A stretch of 64,000 nucleotides of DNA from Evernia prunastri. Taxonomy: Eukaryota > Ascomycota > Lecanoromycetes > Lecanorales > Parmeliaceae. Within the stretch, counting starts at the first letter, position 1; each line of letters opens with the position of its first letter. Position numbers and translations under genes: made by a program. Location of the stretch: the NCBI GenBank assembly GCA_003184365.1, contig NKYR01000023.1:299262-363261 (forward strand), given 5' to 3'. Shown here piece by piece: positions 1 to 9,295 of this stretch. Under the pieces are notes generated by a model. It saw only the letters and a list, made by a program, of their open reading frames with translations, had not been told where the DNA came from and did not search any database.

Positions 1-1133
1 AACTTTTGGTGAGTGCGACTCGTCACCATCGTCATCTCCATAGTCTGAGACGTCGTATAGAGGGTCAAAGGTGTCGCCGTGGTGTGGAGTTGGCAGCCAC
101 AGGGGTGCTGACTTCACGCGTCGAAGTGGAGCACCTTCGTCTACGCTGTCGGCTGCGACTCTTGGCTCTCCTACTTGTAATGGTGACTGGAGACGTCGAT
201 TCTCCATCTCCAGCTGGTCAACCCGGGTCTGGAGATTGTCCCGGGCTTCTGTCATATCGTACAGCTCTCGTTGGAGCTCCATGACTCTCTCCTTCTGCTC
301 GTCGTCATCCTCGTCGCGTTCCGTTTCTGTGTCTGTTGCCGGGACGTCCTGAGCATTCTCCCGTTGCTCGTCACGATCATCTTGGAGTTTCTGGACGTCC
401 GCCTTGAGTTCTCTCACTTTCTTCTTGAGATCGCGTCCGGCTGAACGGAGCGTGTCTCTCTCTCTCTCCGAAGACCTTCTTTCTCATCTTTCTCGAAACC
501 GATTTGGCTATTCAGTCCTTGGACCCAAGCATCGTGATGGGTGGCGTCATCGATGATCTGCTGCTTCAATTTTTGGACCTCGTCCTCCAATTGCTCAGCG
601 TAGTCCTCTGACTCGCCAAACGCGGTCAACATATCTTCTTGACGCGTCTTGAATTCATCAAGGCAGACTTGAAGTGTAATTTGTATTTCTCTCAGCTTAT
701 TCAGCTCCGCAACCGGTATAGACACGGTCTCTGGGAGGGAGTGCTCACCGATCCGCCCATACCTATGTCGACTCAGCTTTCGCCAAGCGGACGACAGCAG
801 AGGACCGATGATAGGACGCAGAAGGTAGATGACCACGCAGGCCATTACCACCAGACCACCCAGCTCAGGTAAGCCGAGCTCGGGTAATTTGCCTGAGAGG
901 TGTTCAAGAAATGTCGCGACCGCATTTTCATCCAAAGTTTGCTCTTTGCGGCGAAGTTCGGAGTATTCGAAGAGATCAGGGATGCCGTGCGGAATGTATA
1001 GTTCGGAGTCGATTTCGGACTCTTGCAGGAGGTGAAGATTGTTGGCATCTTGGACAGCGGGTGAGATGATCTCGTGGTGTTTGAAAATCTCGCTCAACAT
1101 ATTCTGGGCGATGTTCATAATCTGTGAAGGCAT
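1..1133 (-). CDS. Coiled-coil, single-TM protein, 3' end outside window, frameshifted
   Basis: I do not recognise the family. The ATG is at 1133 and the frame runs to a stop at 414. Residues about 91-113 form a hydrophobic segment followed by basic residues, which suggests one membrane span. From about residue 140 the sequence is heptad-like and rich in E, K, Q and L (coiled coil). The reading frame breaks inside a (TC)7 run at 455-468. On the minus strand a second frame, open from there to position 1, continues the same highly charged coiled-coil character (for example KKKVRELKADVQKLQ) and ends in an acidic tail at the window edge. Losing one dinucleotide would put both halves in one frame, and no GT-AG intron fits. 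So I read this as one gene carrying a microsatellite indel or a sequencing error. The real C-terminus lies left of the window. Confidence is good that it is coding and low on function. Confidence 0.6.
455..468. repeat. (TC)7 microsatellite inside a coding region
   Basis: Seven TC units (GA on the coding strand) lie exactly where the reading frame of the coiled-coil gene changes. The spacing between the upstream and downstream open frames is off by two nucleotides, which is one repeat unit. Confidence 0.85.
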
Positions 1134-2559
1134 GATTAAATATCGGTGGAGGGTTTTTCAGTGAGTGTTGGTGGGGTGGAAGCGTAGGTTGCAGAAGATG
1201 TGTTGAGTGTGCAGATCTGCTTCGGTGGAAGTGATGAGCACCTGTGACGTCCCTAAGATGCTCTGGACTGAGCGTGGTAGAGGCGGTGAGGATAGGAGAT
1301 GAGTTTGTGCGGGATGGAAGTTATGGAGGAGCGTGATGTATGATTGGAACGTCGTGTGCGTGTGTGTGCGCGTGTGTGTGGGCTTAGCGTCGATCACGAT
1401 GATGACCTTGCCGACGATCAGATCAGGTTGCAGTGAGCTGATGATCGAGTAGGTGAGGAGGGGATGGAAAAGAGCAGGAAGTAGTACGTTTGTGTATGAT
1501 GGTTGAGTTGTGTGTGTGTGTGAAGAAGGAAGGCAAGGAAGGAAGGAAAGGAAGGAATAAGAGGACTGTGAAGATCTATGTGATGAGGAACGAGTGTCAA
1601 GAAAGATTAGTCATGCTGGCAATTTCCCGAGTGAAACTGTTGTGGTGTTGTCGACGAGAAAGAGGGGGTTGGTAAATTCTCGGAGCAGCTTCAGGTCTCA
1701 ACACAAATCTGCATGAAAGAGGCAGCCTGGAATAAAGAAGCTTTATCATCTTACAGATGCATTATGTCCCTGGACAAAGCCCGATCAGTTCATTCGACGG
1801 AGTTTTGATTCTTTGTGCTCGGTGCCTACAATTTCCCAGCAAGTGTTTGGGAGGGTAATGTCCTGAGAGAGTTGATGGATAACGGGTAGATGCCGTCGAC
1901 AGCTTCTCTGTTGTTTTGTCTTCCCAAGGGGATTCTTCTGCTTTTATCTTTATTTGCCTTCCTTCCATCATGTAATTCCTGCATCACGGCATCAGGTTCC
2001 TTTGTACACTGTCTCAAGCAGCGGTAGCAGCGCCGTTGTGATCGTTGAGCACTCCGATTTCCTCACCTACTGTGCAGCCGGCGATTAGACAGAGAACATG
2101 AGATATCTCGAGTAATAGAAATGCTCTCAGTGGCGCTTAATGTCCCCTCTTGTGCCCCTCGAGCGCCAATCCTTGCGTTCTGCTACCGTTATAATCCTTC
2201 TCGCGTGATTATCGTCAGCCAAACCCATTCCATCTATATTGTAAAGGGGGTACATGACAGTCAGCGGTGAGTGTTGACCCCGACGCGGCGTAGCCAAAGG
2301 CAAGTGTTCTACAAATTCAGCTGTCATCATCTAAGTCTCCGAAGGGGCGCAGATCAAGAAGATCATACTCACATCTTAGAAAGAACCTTTAGCTACTTGT
2401 TAAGGTCCTAATTCATACCACCACTGTGGGCCCTTGAAACAAGCCGTGCTGGTGTCCTGACTCTCGAAACCTGGCCTCGTCCACGCCGCAGCTAACCCCT
2501 TCTCATAGTCCCATAGTCGATCTCCTTCACCACTTCACTGATTCCAGCTGTACTCCCTC
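1134..2559. other. Intergenic, no gene seen
   Basis: This is the upstream region of the coiled-coil gene. It holds an interrupted GT/GC repeat at about 1354-1380, a TG run at about 1509-1522 and a run of imperfect AAGG units at about 1525-1557. The open frames here (60-80 codons) show no recognisable domain or splice-joined extension. Confidence 0.6.
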
Positions 2560-3633
2560 TCACTTTACCTCGACATGTGTCTTGGACTTCGACTCCCCAC
2601 TAATACCATCTTTCATACGTTGCAACACAGACATCTTCCTCCCTTCCTGATCCTCCGCTACAGTTAGACTGCCCCTCCTGGCAATTCCGTCACGCTCGAT
2701 ATCTCTGGAAGCTGCTGTACTATCGTCTCTCGCTACTTCAACATCGCAAATGTCTAAATCGGGCGCCTCGTCCAAGTCTCGGCTAGCGGCATTCGCTACG
2801 GCGCGGGATCTGCGAGTGCGGAATAGCCAGATACCGTGGGAGAGAAAGATACCAGCTTCAATAACAATACAGACGATGTAAAGACATCCGCCTAGGGGGT
2901 CGAATGCATTTTGTGCCGCTAAGGCCATGAGGGAGAAGAACGCTCCCAGCCAGTCAATGGTCAAGAATACAAAGTTTATGCCGATGACCCGCCCTGATCG
3001 TTTCCAGAGCTCAAAGTAGGGAGGCAAAAGACCTGCTGCGAGTAAGATCGCAGCCGCGATGCCGACGATCATGATGGGCCATGCAACTTGGCGGTCATAA
3101 AGCGGTCTGAGGGTGAGAATCAGAAGAGCTTGGACTCCTCCGAATAATACACCGACTGCCGTTCCTACGAAAGAGGCTTTTGATGTCGTCCATTTGCTAG
3201 ATACGGCTATGGTCAACGTATAATTCTGTACAACTAATCTGGCGTAGATGCTTACTTATGGTATATCAAAATTTGCACCCAGCTGACCAGTGCAAGTGCG
3301 CAGAAGACCTGGGGTTGGATTTGGATTGGTATGTTGAAGTTCTGAGACGTCAGCCTCCCATTCAACCTCACACCTCTACAGGAAAAGATACTTGAACAAC
3401 TGCATATACTCCAAAGGGTACAGCAGCTGTTTGCTACGTCAGAACGGTCGGACCAAACAGGCATTCGGAGAAGTACCAATAGCCCACAGGAACATCATCA
3501 AGCCAGGCAAGCCATCTGTTTTCTTCTGCTTCCAATTGTACCATATCTGCGGTACCAACTGTATGCACCAGAAGACAGTTCCGATCATACCGAGGACGTT
3601 GGCGGCGACGGGAATGTTGGTTTGGGGTGCCAT
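2560..3633 (-). CDS. PQ-loop repeat membrane protein
   Basis: Four exons join in frame: 3633-3477, 3426-3392 (35 nt), 3341-3256 and 3196-2560, giving 304 aa. Introns are 49-59 nt with GT-AG ends. The first PQ-loop is at residues about 13-50 with the motif VPQIWYNWKQKKTDGL. After the second intron comes the family-typical NFNIPIQIQPQVF stretch. The second repeat (about 140-180) has PPYFELWKRSGRVIGIN, with PP in place of PQ, followed by FLTIDWLGAFFSLMAL. About seven membrane spans and a polar, acidic C-terminal tail of about 70 residues are visible. Relatives are vacuolar or lysosomal basic amino-acid exporters (Ypq/PQLC2) and the related fungal Stm1-like proteins. The vacuolar location and substrate are inferred from family only. 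The start is the first ATG of exon 1, which immediately precedes the first repeat. Confidence 0.87.
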
Positions 3634-4480
3634 ATTTGAAAGATGTTGTATTCCATGCAGACTGGGAGAGAGAGAGAGAGAACACCGAACAATAATAAAG
3701 AGTGTTCTGAGAATATGATTAGGAGACAGAGGGGTCTAACAGACTGTGTAGACGATAGTTTGAGCTACGTCCAAGAGACTTTCGGTCGCACAGGCGAAAA
3801 AGTAGCCGAGAGAAAAGCATAAGAGAATGCGTTAGGTATTTCATACCTCATACCGGTCATTACATCCTCCTTACCCCTCAAGTCACCTCACTTGCTGTCT
3901 CTCGTCTCCCAACAACCCCGAGTCCATCTCGTATATGGCATCTAATCGCCTCAGCGACGATCTGTAAAGCTGCACCTGATACCAGGAATTTTCTGATAGC
4001 GATCTTCTTCCGAACAATCGCATGCATGATACCGTACCTTGAAGGATAAGCTATCGTACGATCGTGGAATTGTGATGACTTTGTCGTAGGTTGGGATCTC
4101 TAGCTCGGAGCTTACCCCCAGCTTTTAGTCACCACTGCCCATTATGTAACAGCAAGCACATCTTCAGGGTCGAAGCGGCTCTCGGCAGGTATAGAGACAC
4201 TAAATTGTAGCGCTGGCGTTAGGAGAATAGCCCAGCGATAGCGGAAACCAGTCGAGTCTGTCTGAGTCTCTGAGAGGAAAGTGTGCAGAGTTCCCCGCTT
4301 GAACCGCGCACGCCAAGTCATCACATTAATACATACTGTATTTATCCGTAAGTCTCCACGGTAATAATTACATTAACATCCGAACCAATTTGAATAACAA
4401 AACACCGCGCTGAAAAGATGATGCAATTGGTTGGTACCTTAGAGATTCAAGATGAAGAGTGGTGCAAAGTATCGCTGCGC
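3634..4480. other. Intergenic, no gene seen
   Basis: This is the promoter side of the PQ-loop gene. A short GA run sits at about 3667-3681 in the presumptive 5' leader. No convincing ORF or RNA gene was seen up to the MITE boundary. Confidence 0.6.
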
Positions 4481-4482
4481 TA

Positions 4483-4928
4483 TTAGCGTGTGCAGAAAAC
4501 GTTACAATTCTTGGCGTTGAGAAGATCTTCTCGCGCCGACTGTGGGTGTAGCTAAGTCAATAATACATGCAACAGATATATAAGATATGAATATATGCAA
4601 ATAGATAGTCTTGATGTTGTGATATCAGCATATTAAGAATATTAAAGATATTATATTCATAGAGAAGTAAGAAAATATCATAACTTGTAAGGTTGTAGAG
4701 TATCTACAACTTAAGTTTCTGAGCATTAATTTTTAAATCTCTTCTATCTCTACCAAGAGTAAATAATTTTTGACTATTTTAACTGGATTAGAGTCGTAAT
4801 ATCGAGACAATCTACGATCAATGTAGCTTTTCTATACGGATGCTATATTATTAATCTGACTATACTCACAGTCGACGCGAGACGATTTTCTCAGCGCCAA
4901 GAATTGTAACGTTTACTGCACACGCTAA
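4483..4928. mobile_element. Tc1/mariner-type MITE with 69 bp terminal inverted repeats
   Basis: The two ends are inverted copies of each other. The left end, 4483-4551, begins TTAGCGTGTGCAG, and the reverse complement of the right end, 4860-4928, begins identically. By eye 62 of the first 69 positions match, and five of the seven differences are transitions. TA dinucleotides flank both ends (4481-4482 and 4929-4930), as expected for Tc1/mariner-superfamily target duplication. The 300 bp interior is very AT-rich and has no transposase frame. This is therefore a non-autonomous miniature inverted-repeat element. The C-to-T and G-to-A differences and the AT bias fit repeat-induced point mutation, which is an inference. 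Confidence 0.85.
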
Positions 4929-4930
4929 TA

Positions 4931-5301
4931 GAACCGAACTATGAGAAGATGTTTTTTTTTTTTTCAGTATGAAATTCAATCCATTCTCAACTCACATAAC
5001 ACTTCATCAAATGGATCAGACATTTTTTTTTATACATTTTTCGTTCTTCCTTTACAGCGTCACGATGATATAGCGCCATGCAGCGTCTCAACAATTTACC
5101 AGCCTCACATGAATTTTTCGGGAACAGCAAGGCGGCTACGCCGTCTCGAGTCGGGACACGAACATAATCGCAAGAGGAACATCCTTCTATTACTACATAA
5201 AACACACAGCAAGAAAGCGGCCCAAGACCGCAGCAACAGCAACAAACGAACAACGGCAAACCCTCCCAACATGGGACCTCCTCACAGACGGAAAGTCCGA
5301 G
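4931..5301. other. Short intergenic stretch with T runs
   Basis: It holds T-runs at about 4951-4964 and 5024-5031 and a weakly A-rich stretch between the MITE and the 3' end of the secreted-protein gene. No gene seen. Confidence 0.5.
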
Positions 5302-5709
5302 CTAATCAGAATACGTCTGGACGCTGACAGGATAGTCGAAGTCATCCGCGCTCAGGCAAGCGTACTCCTTGTCATTTATGTTCTTGAACCACAGCTCGAG
5401 ATAATCCTCGCACGCGCCGTCGGTGAAGAGCGTGAGGGCGTCGAACTTGTAGGCCCCTGTGCCGAAGTAAATGCCGACGTACTCGCCCAGTCTGGGTTCG
5501 AAGGGGACGCAGTCGTCGAGGTGGATCTCGGGTCGAGGGTCGGCCCGCGAGGTGCAGTTTTCGTCCTGGAAGGCGCCGATCCAGCCGTGGTGGAATCGTT
5601 TCTCCAGGGTCGAGGAGCCTGGTTGGTCGGTCGGGCCTGTTTGGTTGGCGGCGGGCAGGGCCAGGGCGTTGGCGGCAATGACCAGGACGAGCGAGATTTG
5701 GAGAAGCAT
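5302..5709 (-). CDS. Small secreted cysteine-containing protein, Kex2-type propeptide
   Basis: A single exon encodes 135 aa. Residues 1-17 form a signal peptide (hydrophobic core, then ALALP). A short polar segment follows and ends in the dibasic LEKR at 35-38, a classic Kex2 cleavage site. The predicted mature chain (about 97 aa) starts FHHGWIGAF and contains four cysteines (52, 67, 100, 118), enough for two disulfides. It is acidic, with several Tyr and Trp residues. I do not recognise a named family. Size, secretion signal, processing site and even cysteine count fit the broad class of fungal small secreted proteins, some of which act on hosts or competing microbes. That role is inference only. 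It is single-exon with GC-rich coding sequence and stands alone next to a MITE. The ATG at 5709 directly precedes the signal peptide. Confidence 0.8.
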   Translation of the reverse strand: MLLQISLVLVIAANALALPAANQTGPTDQPGSSTLEKRFHHGWIGAFQDENCTSRADPRPEIHLDDCVPFEPRLGEYVGIYFGTGAYKFDALTLFTDGACEDYLELWFKNINDKEYACLSADDFDYPVSVQTYSD

Positions 5710-8278
5710 TTGGTGATGGGTTGCGAGGTTGCGGATGTTTGTGGGGGGTATGTAGATGTGAAGGAGATTTTTGAGGAATTTTAGTGGGTATTCAAGTTGG
5801 ATTTGAGATGTTGCTACTGTTTACGGGAAGTATGTAGATGTGAAGTGGGTTCTTGAGGAATTTCAATTTGTATTTAGAAAGGCTTTGAGTGATACAAAGC
5901 TATTAACACAATTTCACATAGGTACTTTGAAGCATAGCATTTAGCAATGCGGCGCTAAACAACAAAGGTATATACAAAGGTATTTTGAGCACGGCATTCG
6001 GTTTCAAGTTTTTGTTCAAGGTGGCTCTGAGTAACACAAAGGTTTTCGTACAATTGCACGAAAGTGTTTGAAGCACACCTTGTTATTCCTTTTGACCTCT
6101 CCCTCATCTCTTTTACCTGTAAATATTAGTCTCTTGCTAGGCGCCCGAACCCCGTCTCCATGTAAACGTTGGGTAGCAAGAACAACTACAAAGCCGCGGA
6201 TCTCGAAATAGATGGTCAGAGCGATGCCTTCCGATTCGATATTTAACAGTGAACCTCAAGAATATCCTGGCGCTTATCTCCAAATTTAGCTATAAAAGTT
6301 CTTACCAGTGCATCACGGCTCAAAACATTATGGCATCCTCCCTTGTTCACTCGCGCCAGTACTCGATTCCTGGTGGCGGGTCAGACACATACCAGTGACT
6401 TACTTCGGCATCTTTGCCGGATGAGTTCCCTCAATCTCCTTTTTGAAGAGAGTATCACAATGAGAACTCAATCACAACGGTTATCCATCCTCGAAGCCGA
6501 CATATACAGATGATGCAGCGCACGCAATGGCGTGAATGGGGTTCGTTCACTTCATCTGGCCTGCGTACGTATCCGATGCCATGGTCCAAGTTTGGATGGA
6601 CTGCCTTGATGCGTGTAAGCCTCCATCATGCATACAAGAAGGGGTCCCAGAGTTGTATCCAACCATTTTCTTACCGGTTTCGCTCAAGCCGCGTGGACTT
6701 TCCTGCCCAGACGACCTGTCCATGTTGTATGTTAGCTTTTGCAGTTGTTGCAGTACCCATTCCCGTATCAGATAGCAGAGGCCAAGCCATCACCAGTCGC
6801 GCTGTGGTTGTAAAACGCCTCTTGGTCATCATACTGTCCTTGACTGTAATGTAGGATATACAGTATACCGCCACGCTCTCACCTTCACCAGACAATACCA
6901 TCCCTTCACCCCCCGCAGCGACCTTAGCATCTCCGTCACGAATTCCGGGTCTTCCTTAGGTTGCAACGCACCTGCGATAGATAGCGGCGCTGTGAGTGCC
7001 AAAAAAATGTGTGGCGTACCGGCTCGCCTCTTGCGGGTCGCTGCAATCCGCAAGTATGATCCGATCTATACTCTGACAGTATCCATCACGAATAGCAACA
7101 CCGCAGAGCGGCCAATTGACTGACCAAATCATAAGCATGTCCAGATCACCGCCAGCCTGCTGGAACGGACACTTGGACTCGGGGCGCCGTAGCGTTTTTT
7201 ACATCCATGATAGTGCATCATGGTCCGCACTCGGGGTGACAAACCCTGGCTGATGGCTAGTCCAGTCTCTCACGTGCTGGAGGGGGGAGGTCGGGCTTCT
7301 CAAGCGGTATGATACAGGCGGGTGGGCATGGAAGCTTAGGAGCAGCCTCATGTAACCAACGCAGGGGAAAGCTCGCGGGCGACAGAGAAGGCTGCACGAT
7401 GGGGGCGCGGGGGGGGTGTCGGTTTCTTTGAAAAGGTCACAACGAGAGGTCCAACGCGGCCATCCATTTCCTCTCGCCTTCACTCCTCACCGTGTAGCCG
7501 TTTAGGAAAAATTCGACTCGCTGAGCAAATCAACCCACACCATTTCCCCTCGTGCCATTCTTCCATTTTCTACTCCTATGTGATTTCAACCGAGGCATAC
7601 TGTTTGTAGTTCAGATCCATCCTAATAGTCACTTATTAGCGTACAGATGGCAATACACACAAGGGCTAGATAGATCCCGATGTTTCGATAGATGTCACTG
7701 ATGAGGATCATGACAGTAGATATCAGTTACCTACTACCATATAGACGGCAATACACACAAACAATAGCCAGATAGATCGCAACATATCGACAGACGACAT
7801 CAATAAAGCTCACGACAGCGACCTCTATCCTCCAGCAGCGAGACATCTCAACGCTTTTCAGTCATTTCCCATAGCATAGACATAATACCCACACCTCAAA
7901 CAGCCCACGCCCAAAAGCAAAATCGAATCACAAAATTCGAAGTTTTGAAAAAAAAAAAAAAAAAAGGTGAAAAGTTGCGTGCAGGCTACACATTTTCAAA
8001 CCATTTTTCTCCTCGTACAGCCATGCCAACTATTGGTGAAAGTCGCAGAGCTCAAAACCCCAAACAGGCTTAGCTATCGCGGCAGCCAAGGCGCTACTGA
8101 GGTTCGGGCGTTCTTGTGCCGAAACTTTGAATGCCGAGACAAAAAGACTTCCTCCAAACCACACACCCCTCCTAAATTCGATTGCGCTTTCAAAACAGGC
8201 AAGATGCAAGGAAAAAGAACGGAAGATTATTAGAAAAAAAAAAAACAAAAAGAAATATGATGGATTGAAAATTGTTAA
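5710..8278. other. Long intergenic region (2.6 kb), no gene supported
   Basis: It contains the imperfect repeats described separately near the secreted-protein promoter and an 18-A run at 7948-7965. A pair of similar segments at about 7616-7680 and 7730-7800 share the words GGCAATACACACA and AGATAGATC. Open frames of 60-115 codons here have no domain, no biased codon use and no splice-joined extensions. Confidence 0.55.
5748..5865. repeat. Imperfect direct repeat upstream of the secreted-protein gene
   Basis: Segments starting at 5748 and 5830 share GTATGTAGATGTGAAG followed by TTGAGGAATTT, a period of 82 bp. A second, more diverged pair follows at about 5881 and 6021 (CTTTGAGTGATACAAAG versus CTCTGAGTAACACAAAG). 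They lie directly upstream of the ATG at 5709 on the minus strand, so they may be part of its promoter. No known element was recognised. Confidence 0.5.
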
Positions 8279-8422
8279 TGCAACCTCCGTGAATCGAACA
8301 CGGACCTCCACCTATCGTGGTTTTGGAAGGGTGGAATCTGGATACATGTTAATTGCGTGTGTTCCCTGAGGGTAGTTACTGAGATTCAGGAGGATTTACC
8401 CTAACCATTGGACCAAGGAAGC
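8279..8422 (-). tRNA. tRNA-like gene, probably intron-containing, isotype unresolved (Glu-like D arm)
   Basis: On the minus strand the 5' part carries TGGTCCAATGGTTAGGG, a good RNA polymerase III A box and D arm of the Glu/Asp/His type. The 3' part carries CCGTG, the loop TTCGATT and CACGG, a perfect five-pair T arm and B box, followed by a seven-base acceptor strand and A. The 5' and 3' acceptor strands pair at five of seven positions, with two T-T mismatches. The middle is about 90 nt, too long for a mature tRNA, so an intron is likely. A CTC anticodon inside CCTGA...TCAGG is possible, but it leaves about 60 unexplained bases before the T arm. It could instead be a decayed tRNA. Only the A and B boxes and the T arm are firm. 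Confidence 0.42.
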
Positions 8423-9295
8423 GGTACTGATTGATAAAGTGGATGCTATTGTAAAATATTTCCAATGAGTCTGGAGCTAAGGAACAATGAAATACCAGAA
8501 AACATATAGTCGCATAACAAAAAAACAGTGAGCCTGCACCGAAGAGGTGAAGTCACAAAACAAGCGATTGACAAGTCCACACACACGACATCTACGAAAC
8601 CGCTTCACGAGCGACTCATGCAAGTGAAAAGTAGAAGGATGTTATGTTTCATTGGCGCTCATCTAGAATGAATAATGCCATACTATCTGAAAGATCCCCA
8701 ACGACGTCAGGAAAGCATCTTCGGAAACGGAGACGCCATATATGATTTCCATAACGCTATGTATATATGCAACCAAGTAAGTCCAGCCGCAGATGCTCTC
8801 TCTCCCTTCATGAGATTCGCGCCACTCGAGGTCCCCCCCGCCACCTCGATGTTATGTGAAAAAAAGAAAAAGGGCTTTGATCGCGGTTTCCCTTTCCCAG
8901 TAGCACCACCGTAAGTAAGGAAAAATGTAAGCGACCCAAAACCCAGCAACGGAGAGTATGTATGCAAAGGGGGAATCATCGCAAAAAGTTATGCCCCGGC
9001 AAGCCACCCAGCCCAATCGCAAAAACCTCATGTCTTCCTCCATGTCCGATTACATACACCGATCCATGCCATGCCACATGCGTGTAACCCAGCTTTTCCA
9101 TAGCCGTACATCTTGGCTAGCCATGCCTGCGCACCCGAGAAGAAAAGAAAGAAAAGAGAGAAAAAGGACCCAGCAGCCGTCAAAACGCCTGCTTGTAGAA
9201 GACAATGACACCAAAGCGCCTCGCCAAACCAGATGGATGATGTCGTATAAGATGTGTTATCGTTAGCCTTGCGTCGTAGAGCCCCGTAGACTTCG
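8423..9295. other. Intergenic, probable 3' UTR of the Whi3-like gene
   Basis: No coding frame is supported. The stretch next to 9295 is a plausible 3' untranslated region of the minus-strand Whi3-like gene. A short purine run (AAAAGAAAGAAAAGAGAG) lies at about 9143-9165. Confidence 0.5.

Noticed and set aside
7199..7483. 94-codon minus-strand frame
   Set aside because: No recognisable features; C- and P-rich chance frame in a gene-poor stretch.
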